From the NCBI GenBank assembly GCA_965216395.1, contig OZ244156.1:1-64000 (forward strand): DNA of 64,000 nt, read 5' to 3'. How positions within the stretch are numbered: the first letter of the stretch is position 1; each line of letters opens with the position of its first letter. This document shows positions 26,171 through 36,433 of this stretch, piece after piece. Under the pieces are notes generated by a model. That model searched no databases, had not been told where the DNA came from, and saw only the letters and a program-made list of their open reading frames with translations. This DNA comes from CAZBXD01 sp965216395. Lineage in GTDB: Bacteria > Pseudomonadota > Alphaproteobacteria > Micavibrionales > SZUA-601. A program made the position numbers and the translations under genes.

Positions 26171-27100
26171 TTATTCAGAAGTGGCAGGTGCCGGCGTGTT
26201 TAATTCTGGAATATCCAGTGTCACATTGGCTTGGGCGCGTAATTCATCAATATGGGCGCGAATTTTTTCGTCCATGACTTGGGCGCGCACGCGCGTCTCA
26301 ACAGCGGCAAATTCTGGTTTGGGTTGCATCCGCTTTTCTTCAACCTTAATGACGTGATAACCAAATTGCGTTTCAACGGGTGTTTGACTATAGGTGTCTA
26401 CATCCATCGCAAAAGCCGCATCGGCAAATTCTTTCACCATTGTGGTCTGGTTGAAAAAGCCGAGATCGCCTCCATTGGGTGCGCTGGGGCCAGTGGATTT
26501 TTCTTTGGCCAATTCAACAAAATCAGCGCCTTTATCCAATTCAGCAATAACATCTTTGGCGTCTTGTTCTGTTTTCAACAAAATATGACGGGCACGAATC
26601 TCAGGCACATCGGGTGTATTGGCAAGCATCTCTTGATATTTTGCTTGTAATTCTGCATCTGTGATTGTGTCATTGATATTCCGTTTAATATACGTTTCGC
26701 GGATAAGTTGTTTTTCCATTTCTGCAACTTGTTTTTGGATTTCTGCATCAGAAGTCAGACCAGAATTCATGGCACTCTTCATAATCAATTGATCATTCAC
26801 CAATTGATTAACAATTAAATTAAGAAGATTCTCACCCGGTGCTTGTTGTAATTGCACGGGTAAAGCGGCGGCAAATTCTTTGACATCGGCGCCCGTGATG
26901 GTTTCATTATTCACCGTCGCATAGATTTTATCCTCAACAACGATATCTGCCAGAGTTTTGATTTCAACCTCTTGGCTTTCCACCGTGGTCGATTTATCAT
27001 TGGCTTGGCCAAATTTCGGTCCTAAATATTGCTGTGCAATAACAGCGATTGCGATAAGAAAAATTGCAATGAGAATAAAGCGTAAAGCGCGTGATTTCAT
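26171..27100 (-). CDS. Parvulin-type peptidyl-prolyl isomerase
   Basis: A 309-residue periplasm-facing folding protein. One N-terminal membrane segment (residues 6-26, LRFILIAIFLIAIAVIAQQY) anchors it. A SurA-like N-domain is followed by a rotamase domain at about 165-265 (ARHILLKTEQDAKDVI, NGGDLGFF, FGYHVIKV). The start is the ATG at 27100, preceded by AGGG; a longer frame upstream adds 28 residues that would displace the signal anchor. It is divergent from secA, a pairing common in alphaproteobacteria, which fits a role with exported proteins. Confidence 0.9.
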   Translation of the reverse strand: MKSRALRFILIAIFLIAIAVIAQQYLGPKFGQANDKSTTVESQEVEIKTLADIVVEDKIYATVNNETITGADVKEFAAALPVQLQQAPGENLLNLIVNQLVNDQLIMKSAMNSGLTSDAEIQKQVAEMEKQLIRETYIKRNINDTITDAELQAKYQEMLANTPDVPEIRARHILLKTEQDAKDVIAELDKGADFVELAKEKSTGPSAPNGGDLGFFNQTTMVKEFADAAFAMDVDTYSQTPVETQFGYHVIKVEEKRMQPKPEFAAVETRVRAQVMDEKIRAHIDELRAQANVTLDIPELNTPAPATSE

Positions 27101-27260
27101 TATGAAGACCCTTTTTGAATATGAATTAGATGTATTGAATAGATTTAATGTTTTCTGTATAGCAAGAAAGAGATTGTGATACAATATAATCTCTCTGGCT
27201 TTTTTGGTTTATTAAGGGTATAAAGCGTCATTATTTTATAGCAAAAGATAAAGGTTAACG

Positions 27261-30011
27261 ATGTTTAGTTCTGTCGCACGGAAAATATTTGGTACACGTA
27301 ACGAGCGTGTTTTGAAAAATTTACGCAAATCAGTTGAAGTGATTAATGAATATGAAAAGGAAATTTCATCATTAACCGATGTGCAACTTAAGCAGAAAAC
27401 CCAAGCTTTTAAAGATCGTCTTGCCCAAGGTGAAACTCTTGATGATATTCAAGATGAGGCTTTTGCCGTGGTGCGTGAAGCAGCCAAGCGGACTTTGGGG
27501 GAGCGTCATTATGATGTGCAGTTAATGGGGGGGATGGTTCTTCATCAAGGTAAAATCACAGAAATGCGCACGGGTGAGGGTAAAACCTTGGTTTCAACTT
27601 TACCTGTTTATCTCAATGCATTATCCGGTAAGGGTGTCCATGTGATTACCGTTAATGATTATTTGGCCAAACGTGATTCCCAGTGGATGGCACAAGTGCA
27701 TGAATTTTTAGGCTTAAAGATTGGCTGTATTCAACAAGGTATGTCCGATGATGATCGCCGCGCTGCTTATGCATGTGACATTACGTATGGTACGAATAAC
27801 GAATTCGGTTTTGATTATTTACGCGATAATATGAAATTTGACCTCAAACATATGGTTCAACGTCCTTTCAATTTTGCCATTATTGATGAGGTGGACAGTA
27901 TTCTGATCGATGAAGCACGTACCCCTTTAATCATTTCAGGGCCAGCCGAAGACACATCAGAAATGTATATTCGTGTTGATGGTTTGGTTAAAGATTTGCA
28001 ACCTGAACATTTTGAAAAAGATGAGAAGATGAAATCTGTTACCTTAACCGAAGCGGGTGTTGAAAAAATGGAAACGCTCTTGAAAAATGCTCATTTGCTC
28101 GAAGGTGAAAATCTTTACGATATTGAAAATATGACCATGGTGCACCACACAAATATGGCATTGAAAGCGCATCAGCTTTTTACCCGTGATAAAGATTATA
28201 TTGTCAAAGATGGCCAAGTTGTCATCATTGACGAATTTACGGGTCGTATGATGCCAGGGCGACGTTATTCAGAAGGTCTGCATCAGGCTATTGAAGCCAA
28301 AGAAGGTGCCAAGATTCAACGTGAGAATCAAACACTGGCCTCGATCACATTTCAAAACTATTTCCGCCTCTATCCGAAATTGGGTGGTATGACGGGTACC
28401 GCCATGACAGAGGCGGAAGAATTTGCCGAAATCTATGGTTTGGATGTAGTTGAAATGGCAACAAATAAGCCGATTGCCCGTGTGGATGAACATGATGAAA
28501 TTTATCGCTCTATCAAAGAAAAAAATGCAGCGATGGCAAAGCTGGTTCAATCATGTGTCGAACGCGGTCAACCTGTTTTGGTGGGGACAACGTCGATTGA
28601 AAAATCAGAAGCGCTTTCTGCAACATTTAAAAAAGCAAAAATTAAACATAGTGTTCTCAATGCCCGTCATCATGAGCAAGAGGCATCTATTGTTGCCCTA
28701 GCTGGGCGTCCTGGTGCGGTGACTATTGCAACGAATATGGCCGGCCGTGGTACGGATATTAAATTGGGTGGCAATGTCAAAATGATGGTTGATCAAGAAC
28801 TTAAAGGCAGTGAAACAGAAGCTGAAATTAAAAAGATCACCCAAGAAATTGAAGAACAAGTTGCCCAAGATCGTGAAACTGTCAAACAGGCGGGCGGTCT
28901 TTATGTGATTGGTACGGAACGTCACGAATCACGCCGTATTGATAATCAGTTGCGTGGTCGTTCTGGTCGTCAAGGGGATCCGGGCGCTTCAAAATTTTAC
29001 CTTTCCCTTGAAGATGATTTGATGCGAATTTTTGGCTCTGATCGGATGTCAGGTTTGCTCACGCGTTTGGGGCTTAAAGAAGGGGAAGCAATCGTCCATC
29101 CATGGATTAACAAAGCGATTGAACGCGCCCAGAAAAAAGTAGAAGCGCAGCATTTTGATATGCGGAAAAATCTCCTCAAATATGATGACGTGATGAATGA
29201 TCAACGCAAAGCCATTTATGCACAGCGTCGTGAAATCATGGAATCGGAAGATGTTTCAGATATTATCAAAGATATGCGTGATGAAGTTGTTGAAGTTTTG
29301 GTTACCAATGCCATCCCAAGGGGCAGTTATCAAGAACAATGGAATATTGATAATTTAAAAGTCGAGGTGAAAAACATTTTGGGTTTGGATGCACCAATCC
29401 AAGAATGGGCGAATGAAGACGGAATTGCCGATGATGAAATTATAGAACGTCTTGCGACATTAGCTGATCAAAAAATGGCCAAAAAAGCAGCCGATGCCAC
29501 ACCAAAAGTCATGCGCCAAGTTGAAAAAGGGATTATTTTACAGGTTTTAGATCAAATTTGGAAAGAACATTTGACCAATCTGGATCACCTTAAACAGGGG
29601 ATTGTGTTGCGTGCTTATGGTCAGCGTGATCCGCTTAATGAATATAAATCAGAAGCTTTTTCTTTATTCCAAAACATGCTGTACCAATTGCGTGAATCAG
29701 TGACCCAAACATTGATGCGTATTGAACTACGTGGTGAAGAAGAATTGAAAGCTCTGCAACGGCAACGCCAACAGGCCCAAGAGCGTGAGATGCAAACCAT
29801 CCATGCAGACCCGGCCTCTTTTGCGGATCAAGAAACACTCGGGAACCCAGAGTTGCAATCAACGCGTGCGACCGTACCAAAAATGACCCCGATGCGTAAA
29901 CCAGTCGTTGATGTTAATGATCAATCAACATGGGGTGCCACACCGCGTAATGCGCTATGTCCTTGTGGATCGGGTAAAAAATATAAGCACTGCCATGGAA
30001 AGTTGGGGTAA
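27261..30011 (+). CDS. secA: Protein translocase ATPase SecA
   Basis: A 916-residue motor that drives proteins through SecYEG. Walker A MRTGEGKTL is near residue 103, DEVDSILIDEARTP near 208, and the helicase-like TNMAGRGTDIKLGG and RRIDNQLRGRSGRQGD motifs follow. The C-terminus has the zinc-binding CPCGSGKKYKHCHGKLG used for SecB and lipid contact. All motifs are intact and the length is standard. It has its own promoter region, shared divergently with the parvulin gene. Confidence 0.98.
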   Translation: MFSSVARKIFGTRNERVLKNLRKSVEVINEYEKEISSLTDVQLKQKTQAFKDRLAQGETLDDIQDEAFAVVREAAKRTLGERHYDVQLMGGMVLHQGKITEMRTGEGKTLVSTLPVYLNALSGKGVHVITVNDYLAKRDSQWMAQVHEFLGLKIGCIQQGMSDDDRRAAYACDITYGTNNEFGFDYLRDNMKFDLKHMVQRPFNFAIIDEVDSILIDEARTPLIISGPAEDTSEMYIRVDGLVKDLQPEHFEKDEKMKSVTLTEAGVEKMETLLKNAHLLEGENLYDIENMTMVHHTNMALKAHQLFTRDKDYIVKDGQVVIIDEFTGRMMPGRRYSEGLHQAIEAKEGAKIQRENQTLASITFQNYFRLYPKLGGMTGTAMTEAEEFAEIYGLDVVEMATNKPIARVDEHDEIYRSIKEKNAAMAKLVQSCVERGQPVLVGTTSIEKSEALSATFKKAKIKHSVLNARHHEQEASIVALAGRPGAVTIATNMAGRGTDIKLGGNVKMMVDQELKGSETEAEIKKITQEIEEQVAQDRETVKQAGGLYVIGTERHESRRIDNQLRGRSGRQGDPGASKFYLSLEDDLMRIFGSDRMSGLLTRLGLKEGEAIVHPWINKAIERAQKKVEAQHFDMRKNLLKYDDVMNDQRKAIYAQRREIMESEDVSDIIKDMRDEVVEVLVTNAIPRGSYQEQWNIDNLKVEVKNILGLDAPIQEWANEDGIADDEIIERLATLADQKMAKKAADATPKVMRQVEKGIILQVLDQIWKEHLTNLDHLKQGIVLRAYGQRDPLNEYKSEAFSLFQNMLYQLRESVTQTLMRIELRGEEELKALQRQRQQAQEREMQTIHADPASFADQETLGNPELQSTRATVPKMTPMRKPVVDVNDQSTWGATPRNALCPCGSGKKYKHCHGKLG

Positions 30012-30089
30012 AACCGTCCTTTTCAAGTTTATATTGATAATAAACCATATAAGAAATAAAAATGGTAAACTAATTGAGAGAGCAAAGTT

Positions 30090-30944
30090 CTAAACGACTG
30101 CTGCGTATTTTTCTTCCATGTCAATCGTGTCCAAGCTTTGGGGGACGTAAAGACCCTGCGTAGTTTTAAGGGGTTTCCACGCATCCGAAAGACCTAAGAC
30201 GGTTTCAGCCGCGCCTAGCATTAAAAAACCATCATCGGCGGTACTCTTAGCCAAACGATTCATGACGTCACTTTTATCCGGTTTATCAAAGTAAATAAGA
30301 ACATTGCGGCATAAAATAAGGTCAAATTTTCCAAGCATGGTAAAGGGTTCAAGAAGATTTGTTGTTTGGTAGCGCACCATTTTTTTGATGTCATCATTGA
30401 TGTGCCAATTTTCGCCTTCTTGTTTGAAATATTTAACCAACATGGTCACGGGTAAACCCCGTTGAACTTCAAATTGTGTGTAAATGCCAGCGCGGGCTTT
30501 ATCAACGATTTTTTGTGAAATATCTGAAGCAACGATATCAATGGACCAATCGGTTAATTTCGCTTGGCGTTCTTTAAGGAGCATTGCCAAAGTGTATGGT
30601 TCTTGCCCACTTGAACACGCGGCGCACCAGATGCGTAATTTTTTCTGTTCAGCTCTTTTTTCCATGAGATAGGGAAGAATGATTTTTTCAAAGCGCTGAA
30701 ACGGTTTCATGTCACGCATAAAGGATGTTTCATTGGTGGTCATTGCTTCCATTACAGATTGAAGTATATTTTGATCAACCCCCGCTCCTACTTTATGGGC
30801 TAATTCGTCTATACTGCTGAGTTTAAATTCTTGAACCAAAGGCATAAGGCGCGATTCAAGCAAATAAATCTTTGCTTCATCAATAATAAGACCAGATGAT
30901 TTTTTCAGATATGTCTTAAGTATTTCAAAGGTTTGTGTGTCCAT
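30090..30944 (-). CDS. cheR: Chemotaxis protein methyltransferase CheR
   Basis: A 284-residue SAM-dependent enzyme that methylates glutamates on chemoreceptors. The N-terminal helical domain (1-75) is followed by the catalytic domain with WCAACSSGQEPYTLAM, VASDIS, FDLILCRNVLIYF and GFLMLGAAE. Its ATG overlaps the cheB stop by one base, so it is the last gene of the chemotaxis operon. No receptor gene is in the window. Confidence 0.96.
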   Translation of the reverse strand: MDTQTFEILKTYLKKSSGLIIDEAKIYLLESRLMPLVQEFKLSSIDELAHKVGAGVDQNILQSVMEAMTTNETSFMRDMKPFQRFEKIILPYLMEKRAEQKKLRIWCAACSSGQEPYTLAMLLKERQAKLTDWSIDIVASDISQKIVDKARAGIYTQFEVQRGLPVTMLVKYFKQEGENWHINDDIKKMVRYQTTNLLEPFTMLGKFDLILCRNVLIYFDKPDKSDVMNRLAKSTADDGFLMLGAAETVLGLSDAWKPLKTTQGLYVPQSLDTIDMEEKYAAVV

Positions 30945-32032
30945 TAACTATTTGCTCTCCTCACAACATCTTTGGCCAATTCTTCTAGAGGCAAAATTGC
31001 CGAACATATACCTGCTTTTGCCACTGCGCCAGGCATGCCCCAGACAACAGAGCTTTCTTCATCTTGTGCTAAAATGACACTACCAGAATTGTGAAGCTCT
31101 TTACATGATTGTTCACCATCATTCCCCATACCCGTTAAAATTACGGCCAATACTTGGTTACGATAGATTTGATTGAGAGAACGCATCATAACATCGACCG
31201 CGGGTCGGCAATAATTAACAGGATTTTCTTGATTAAGTTTGACAATTAATTTTGTTCCCTCTCGAACAAAAGTCATATGATAATCACCAGGTGCCACATA
31301 GACATGGTTATTTTGGACAACCATACCATCTTCGGCTTCGCTACAAGGCATGCCACTATGTTTAGTAATGTGCTGTGCCAGCATTTTGGTAAATGTTGGC
31401 GGCATATGCTGGGTGATAACAATGGGTTGTTCCACATTATCTTTGAGACCTGATAAAAAATCAAACAAAGCTTGTGGTCCGCCCGTCGAACTACCAACAG
31501 CGATGATAAGCGGTTTTTCTTGTTTTTTATCAACTGTTTTTAGATTTTCTGCACTCAACAAATGGGTGGGTTTTTTATCCGATGTTTTTAATCGGTTTTG
31601 ATGGGCGCGTGCGCCCAAAGCTAAAACTTTTTGTGTGAGTTCATGTTTAAAAATTTCCCGATGGCCCAACTCATAACTATTGGATGGTTTGGCTAAATAA
31701 TCCGCTGCACCCGCTTCCAAAGCGCGTAAACTAATGGAGGCATTTTTTTGGCTGAGTGTTGAGGCGACAATGACTTCAACATTAGGATCAATTTCAAAAA
31801 ACTTTGGAAGCGCAGTGATGCCGTCCATCACCGGCATGTCAATGTCCAAAACGATCACGTCAATATCGTAATTTTTAAGATTGTCGAGCGCAATTTGACC
31901 ATCTGCAGCGGTGGTAACAACTTTAATTTTTTCATCTTCTTGTAAGATAGAGGTGATCATCCCTCTAATTACGGCACTATCATCCACAACCATGGCTCGG
32001 ATCATATCCGAATTTTTTATATCATGACTCAT
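30944..32032 (-). CDS. cheB: Chemotaxis methylesterase CheB
   Basis: A 362-residue response regulator and methylesterase that removes receptor methyl groups. The receiver domain (about 12-130) has phosphorylation Asp in VIVLDIDMPVMDG and the switch lysine in YLAKPS. The esterase domain (about 170-355) has the catalytic serine in GSSTGGPQAL, His in TQHMPPTFT and Asp in LTGMGNDG. Start and stop overlap cheY and cheR by one base each. Confidence 0.97.
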   Translation of the reverse strand: MSHDIKNSDMIRAMVVDDSAVIRGMITSILQEDEKIKVVTTAADGQIALDNLKNYDIDVIVLDIDMPVMDGITALPKFFEIDPNVEVIVASTLSQKNASISLRALEAGAADYLAKPSNSYELGHREIFKHELTQKVLALGARAHQNRLKTSDKKPTHLLSAENLKTVDKKQEKPLIIAVGSSTGGPQALFDFLSGLKDNVEQPIVITQHMPPTFTKMLAQHITKHSGMPCSEAEDGMVVQNNHVYVAPGDYHMTFVREGTKLIVKLNQENPVNYCRPAVDVMMRSLNQIYRNQVLAVILTGMGNDGEQSCKELHNSGSVILAQDEESSVVWGMPGAVAKAGICSAILPLEELAKDVVRRANS

Positions 32033-32397
32033 TAAATCAATCCAGTTTGTTCAAATTTGTTTTGAATAATATCGGCGTCAAAGGGTTTCATGATATATTC
32101 ATTCGCCCCAGCTGTGAGGGCTTCTGTAATTGCTGACATCTCATTTTCTGTGGTACAAAAAACAACAATAGGGGCATCTCCACCTGGAAGTTTCCGAAGC
32201 GCGCGCAGGTATTCAATACCACTCATCACCGGCATATTCCAATCAAGTAACACCGCTTCGGGCATTTCTTTTTTGCATTGATCGAGCGCCACTTGGCCGT
32301 CCTCTGCTTCAATAACATGGAAACCTAAATCTTCAACAATCTGACGGGCGACCCGTCTTACTGTTTGACTATCATCGACGACTAAACATGTCCTCAT
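32032..32397 (-). CDS. cheY: CheY-like single-domain response regulator
   Basis: A 121-residue receiver domain without output domain. The acidic pocket is VVDDSQT, the phosphorylated Asp is in VLLDWNMPVMSG, the switch Thr is in FCTTENE and the Lys is in IMKPFDAD. In this operon it would be phosphorylated by CheA and act on the flagellar motor or as a phosphate sink. The operon position favours the motor output, but several CheY copies are usual in alphaproteobacteria. Confidence 0.93.
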   Translation of the reverse strand: MRTCLVVDDSQTVRRVARQIVEDLGFHVIEAEDGQVALDQCKKEMPEAVLLDWNMPVMSGIEYLRALRKLPGGDAPIVVFCTTENEMSAITEALTAGANEYIMKPFDADIIQNKFEQTGLI

Positions 32398-32413
32398 TTA
32401 TCTCTACCTTTGA

Positions 32414-32863
32414 TTATTCGTTGTTAATATTTAAAACTGCTGGAATATCCAGTATGACAAGCAATTCATTTTCGAGTTGGAAAATTTGCTCAGAAATTTT
32501 TTGCCAGAGCGGATCAAGCGTTGATGGATTTTTATCAAAACCGTCATCAGGCAGGGTCATCACATCACCAACTTGATCGATGATGAGACTGTATAAATTT
32601 TCTTTATGTTCGACAACAATACTCATCGGTTTGAAATTATTGTCATTTTTATTTTCTAAACCAAGACGGGTACGAACATTAATAGCAGTTACAATATGTC
32701 CACGCAAATTAAGAGACCCTGAAATTTCTGGGCGCGCGGTGGGGACGGGTGTGACTTCAAAATCACCTAAAACATCTTGAACTTTTAAAACAGGAATACC
32801 AAATAATTGATCGGTTATCCGAAATGTTACATAGTCAGATTTATTGCCGTTAGTGTCTTCCAC
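32414..32863 (-). CDS. cheW: Chemotaxis coupling protein CheW
   Basis: A 149-residue single-domain CheW that links receptors to CheA. Conserved parts are DQLFGIPVLKVQDVLG, GSLNLRGHIVTAINVRTRLG and SLIIDQVGDVM. The start is a GTG at 32863: a perfect AGGAGG at 32870-32875 lies six bases upstream, whereas an in-frame TTG at 32884 lies before that site. It overlaps the end of cheA by 14 bases. Confidence 0.94.
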   Translation of the reverse strand: MEDTNGNKSDYVTFRITDQLFGIPVLKVQDVLGDFEVTPVPTARPEISGSLNLRGHIVTAINVRTRLGLENKNDNNFKPMSIVVEHKENLYSLIIDQVGDVMTLPDDGFDKNPSTLDPLWQKISEQIFQLENELLVILDIPAVLNINNE

Positions 32864-35672
32864 GATTGCCCTCCTTTTTACCAAAGAGAGATTTTTCTAT
32901 TGATTCAAGTAAACTGTCACGGTCAAATTTGGCAACATAGTCATTAAAACCAACATCACGCCCATGATCCATATCTTTTTGTGTTGCATGGGAGGAAAGC
33001 GCAACCATTGGGGTATCTTTCCAATCCCCTTCAGAACGGATTTTTTCTGCGAAATCAAAACCCGACATGCCTGGCATTTCGATGTCACTGATAATGATAT
33101 CAAATTTTTTACCCTGATCTCTTATCTTAAGCGCTTCATCAGGGTTTTTGGCCGTCACAACTTCATAACCCGCAATATTTAAAACCGGCACCAACATTTC
33201 TCGGAAAAAAGCACTATCATCGACCAATAAAACCCGTTTTTCAGATTCTGAAACTTTATACTCATTTTTATAAGTCCCATCCGTCTTTGTGTTAAACCAA
33301 TCCCCATTCGCACTGCGATCAAGATAATAATGCACATCAATAATATCTGTCGCTTTTTCTTGAACAACCGCCGCACCGAGCATACCTGGTGTGCCATGGG
33401 TGGTCGTAATATCAACTTTTTCTTCAATAATATCAATGATTTCATCAATCATAAGGCCCATATTCTTGTTTTTATCTTCGTCATGAAAAACCAGAACAGG
33501 TTGTGTACCCGAAGATGGAATTTGGTGTTCGCTATGACAAGCCATTAAAGGCATTAAACCATCACGGTATTGAATAACGGTTCGACCATCAGCCATTTCG
33601 ATATCATCGACTTTAAACTCTTCTAATCGTCCAACAATGGATAGGGGTACGGCCTTAGGTGTTTCATCACCAGCCTTGAAAACAAGCAAAGCGGTTTTTT
33701 CATCACGCTTTTGTTCAATTTCAGAAGCGACTTCTTGTGCTGTTTGTTCTTCAGCAAAGTTACTATCACTGGCTGATTTTGCGATACCATTGGGATCTAA
33801 AATCATGATAACGCTGCCATCGCCGAGAATTGTATTCCCAGAAAAAAGCTCTATATCTTTAATAATTGGGGCGACAGGTTTAACAACGATTTCTTCCATA
33901 TCAAAAACTTGATCAACGATAATACCGAAAGAATAGGCACCAATTTGTAAAACTACAATATAGGGGTTTTGTTTTCTATGGCGCGCTGTTTCAATTGAAA
34001 CAACATTATCATCTTCAAATGCGTGTTGGTTTTTATCGTTTGATTTGTCCAATTTAAGAAGTTCAGCCAAATTTATAAGAGGCAATAAACGATTGCGTAA
34101 TCTTAAAACTTGGGCGCCTTTAATGGTTTCAATACGGTTGTCCCCTTCACGCGTTGAACGGACTAATTCCACGACACTGATTTGTGGTATAGCAAATCTT
34201 TGACCCCCTGATTCAACAATTAGAGCCGCGACAATCGCTAATGTGAGGGGTATTTTTATCCGAAAGGTTGAACCTTTCCCCTCGACGGAAGTCAGATCCA
34301 CTGTGCCCCCAATTTTTTCGATATTGGTGCGTACGACATCCATACCAACCCCACGTCCGGAAACGGCCGTCACTTTTTCTGCGGTGGAAAAACCAGCGTG
34401 GAAAATTAAATTATGAATTTGGTTGATGGAACAATTTTCTAATTCCTCTTCGCTCATCACCATATTTTCAAGGGCTTTGGCTTTAATGCGATCCGTATTA
34501 AGTCCCTTACCATCATCTTTAATTTCGATGATAATGTGCCCGCCTTGATGATAGGCACTGAGTTTAACGGTGCCTTTCTCAGACTTACCTGCGGCGACCC
34601 TCTCCTCAGGCATTTCGATCCCATGATCAGCAGAGTTGCGAACCATATGGGTGAGTGGGTCTTGAATAAGTTCCAATACTTGCCGGTCAAGCTCGGTATC
34701 TTCACCTTCCATGACAAGGTCAATTTTCTTGCCCAATTCTTTACTTAGGTCGCGAATAATTCTTGGTAATTTTGTCCAAGCATTGCCCACGGGTTGCATG
34801 CGTGTTTGCATGACGCCATCTTGCAATTCGGAAACATTTAAGTTCAAACGTTGTAAAGGACCTTGTAATTCATCATCACGGCCAATGTCTGAATTGTTAC
34901 GATAAACTTGTAAAATCTGATTACGCGTGAGAACCAACTCGGAAACAATGGTCATTAAATTTTCAAGCACATCGACATTGATGCGCACGGATTGAACCGC
35001 TTTAACAGGTTCATTTTTGACAGCAGTTTTACTTATTTCCGATTTTTCTACTTTCTTTTGGCTCTTTTTCTTTGCTTCTTCAGCCGCATCAAGCTCGGCT
35101 TTAATTTGTTTGGCTTTTTCTTCGATGGCTCGTTTTTTGGCGTGTTCTTCTTCGTTTTCTTCTGCACCTTTTTCATCGTCTTCGGGTGCCCATGGTTGTG
35201 CTACGGGTACGGGGTCAAAGTCAATTTCTTCGTCCAGATCGGGTGTTTTACTAACGGGCGTTTCTTCTTGCTGAAGCTCAGTGGTGCTTTGGCCGCCATT
35301 TTCAATATATTCTGCAATTCGATTTTTTAGGTCACTATCATCGCCTTCTGGCTCTGAGCCTGTTTCGGCAATAACACCGACAATTTCAGTAATAATATCG
35401 GTTGATTCTAAAATTAATGAAATGGCTTCGTCATTAACCTCTAACTCTCCATCGCGGAATTTTCCTAGAATGTTTTCCCCAGAGTGAGCCACCGATTCAA
35501 GACGGGGTAGACCAAGAAATCCGCATGTCCCCTTTACCGTGTGCATCACACGGAAGATATTTCCTAAAAGATCGGGATCATTGGGATTTTGTTCAAGTTT
35601 GACCAGATCTTGATCCAGTTGCTCTAAACTTTCATTCGTTTCAGCGATAAAATCACTTAGCAAGTCATCCAT
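32850..35672 (-). CDS. cheA: Hybrid chemotaxis histidine kinase CheA with receiver domain
   Basis: A 940-residue kinase, longer than usual CheA (about 650). Order: HPt domain with phospho-His44 in RVMHTVKGTCGF; a Glu/Lys/Ala-rich linker (about 130-220); dimerisation helices (NVDVLENLMTIVSELVLTRN); HATPase (DHGIEMPEERV, GRGVGMDVVR); a CheW-like domain; a second diverged CheW-like region (about 640-790); and a receiver domain from about 812 with Asp863 in ISDIEMPGMSG. Such CheA-REC hybrids occur in alphaproteobacterial and gliding-type systems and may use the receiver as an internal phosphate sink. It follows chpT and leads cheW-Y-B-R. Confidence 0.95.
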   Translation of the reverse strand: MDDLLSDFIAETNESLEQLDQDLVKLEQNPNDPDLLGNIFRVMHTVKGTCGFLGLPRLESVAHSGENILGKFRDGELEVNDEAISLILESTDIITEIVGVIAETGSEPEGDDSDLKNRIAEYIENGGQSTTELQQEETPVSKTPDLDEEIDFDPVPVAQPWAPEDDEKGAEENEEEHAKKRAIEEKAKQIKAELDAAEEAKKKSQKKVEKSEISKTAVKNEPVKAVQSVRINVDVLENLMTIVSELVLTRNQILQVYRNNSDIGRDDELQGPLQRLNLNVSELQDGVMQTRMQPVGNAWTKLPRIIRDLSKELGKKIDLVMEGEDTELDRQVLELIQDPLTHMVRNSADHGIEMPEERVAAGKSEKGTVKLSAYHQGGHIIIEIKDDGKGLNTDRIKAKALENMVMSEEELENCSINQIHNLIFHAGFSTAEKVTAVSGRGVGMDVVRTNIEKIGGTVDLTSVEGKGSTFRIKIPLTLAIVAALIVESGGQRFAIPQISVVELVRSTREGDNRIETIKGAQVLRLRNRLLPLINLAELLKLDKSNDKNQHAFEDDNVVSIETARHRKQNPYIVVLQIGAYSFGIIVDQVFDMEEIVVKPVAPIIKDIELFSGNTILGDGSVIMILDPNGIAKSASDSNFAEEQTAQEVASEIEQKRDEKTALLVFKAGDETPKAVPLSIVGRLEEFKVDDIEMADGRTVIQYRDGLMPLMACHSEHQIPSSGTQPVLVFHDEDKNKNMGLMIDEIIDIIEEKVDITTTHGTPGMLGAAVVQEKATDIIDVHYYLDRSANGDWFNTKTDGTYKNEYKVSESEKRVLLVDDSAFFREMLVPVLNIAGYEVVTAKNPDEALKIRDQGKKFDIIISDIEMPGMSGFDFAEKIRSEGDWKDTPMVALSSHATQKDMDHGRDVGFNDYVAKFDRDSLLESIEKSLFGKKEGNRGRH

Positions 35673-35732
35673 ATTAAGATCCTGATATTTTTGGTCATTA
35701 ATTTGTCGCCAAACAATTTAACCTTAAAAATA

Positions 35733-35792
35733 TCAATACATCGTTAAACCGATAATTATTTTTACATTATATCCGATACATGTGTATGTATC
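35733..35792 (-). promoter_or_regulatory. Candidate cheA promoter with palindrome and CtrA-like box
   Basis: On the minus strand a TATAAT (35771-35766) lies 94 bases before the cheA ATG. An 18-base palindrome, GATACA-N6-TGTATC (35775-35792), sits where the -35 would be. TTAA-CGATGTA-TTGA (35747-35733) is one mismatch from the CtrA half-site pair TTAA-N7-TTAA. No good -35 is seen, which would fit an activator-dependent promoter. All are motif matches only. Confidence 0.4.
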
Positions 35793-35803
35793 CTTGACAT
35801 GAT

Positions 35804-36433
35804 TTATTTTAATGTAAAAATTGTTTTGCCTTCACTTGGTTTTTCAGTGCTGAGCTTTAGGCCAAAAAATTGAATTAATTGGCCTGTGATATAGGCATGT
35901 ATAAGGCGGGCATCTAAATCTTCAGCATTAATAGTTCCCCCCAGTGCCGCTTCCATACCTTCGCGGAAACTCGCATTTTCGCCAGAAATCATAATACGCA
36001 TAACGTGATCGGCATCTTGGCGTATTTTGATAATGCCGGATTTGGTAATCATTTCACCGCCCAATAAGATAAGGTTTAAAACGCTTTTAATAAAACCACG
36101 TGGTAAATCATGCGCATTTTCAATTGTATTTTCTGACCATTCTAAAACGGCGCGCCCGCCTTCAAAGAAATCAAAAGCAGTTTGACGAATATCTTTAACA
36201 TCAATCTGTTCCTTTGATCCAGCCGTGCCATAACAATAACGAAAAATCCGTAAACGACGATTGGCCTGTTCCGCGCTCTTATTAATCAAGTCTTTCGCGT
36301 CATCAAAACCTTCGGGCCCTAACTCTTCCATTAATTCAATGCCATTGCTGATGGCGCCTACGGGTGAAATAACATCATGACACATACGCGACGCCATAAG
36401 TTCAAGAACATAAGGATTAAGAGAAACAGACAT
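35804..36433 (-). CDS. chpT: ChpT-like histidine phosphotransferase
   Basis: A 209-residue protein of the ChpT/DUF2328 family. The N-terminal helix has the phospho-His in LMASRMCHDVISPVGAISNG, followed by a degenerate kinase-like fold. In Caulobacter ChpT passes phosphate from CckA to CtrA and CpdR. It stands directly upstream of cheA and reads the same way, but a 130-base gap with a probable promoter separates them. It could therefore serve either the cell-cycle relay or a CheA-linked relay. Confidence 0.88.
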   Translation of the reverse strand: MSVSLNPYVLELMASRMCHDVISPVGAISNGIELMEELGPEGFDDAKDLINKSAEQANRRLRIFRYCYGTAGSKEQIDVKDIRQTAFDFFEGGRAVLEWSENTIENAHDLPRGFIKSVLNLILLGGEMITKSGIIKIRQDADHVMRIMISGENASFREGMEAALGGTINAEDLDARLIHAYITGQLIQFFGLKLSTEKPSEGKTIFTLK

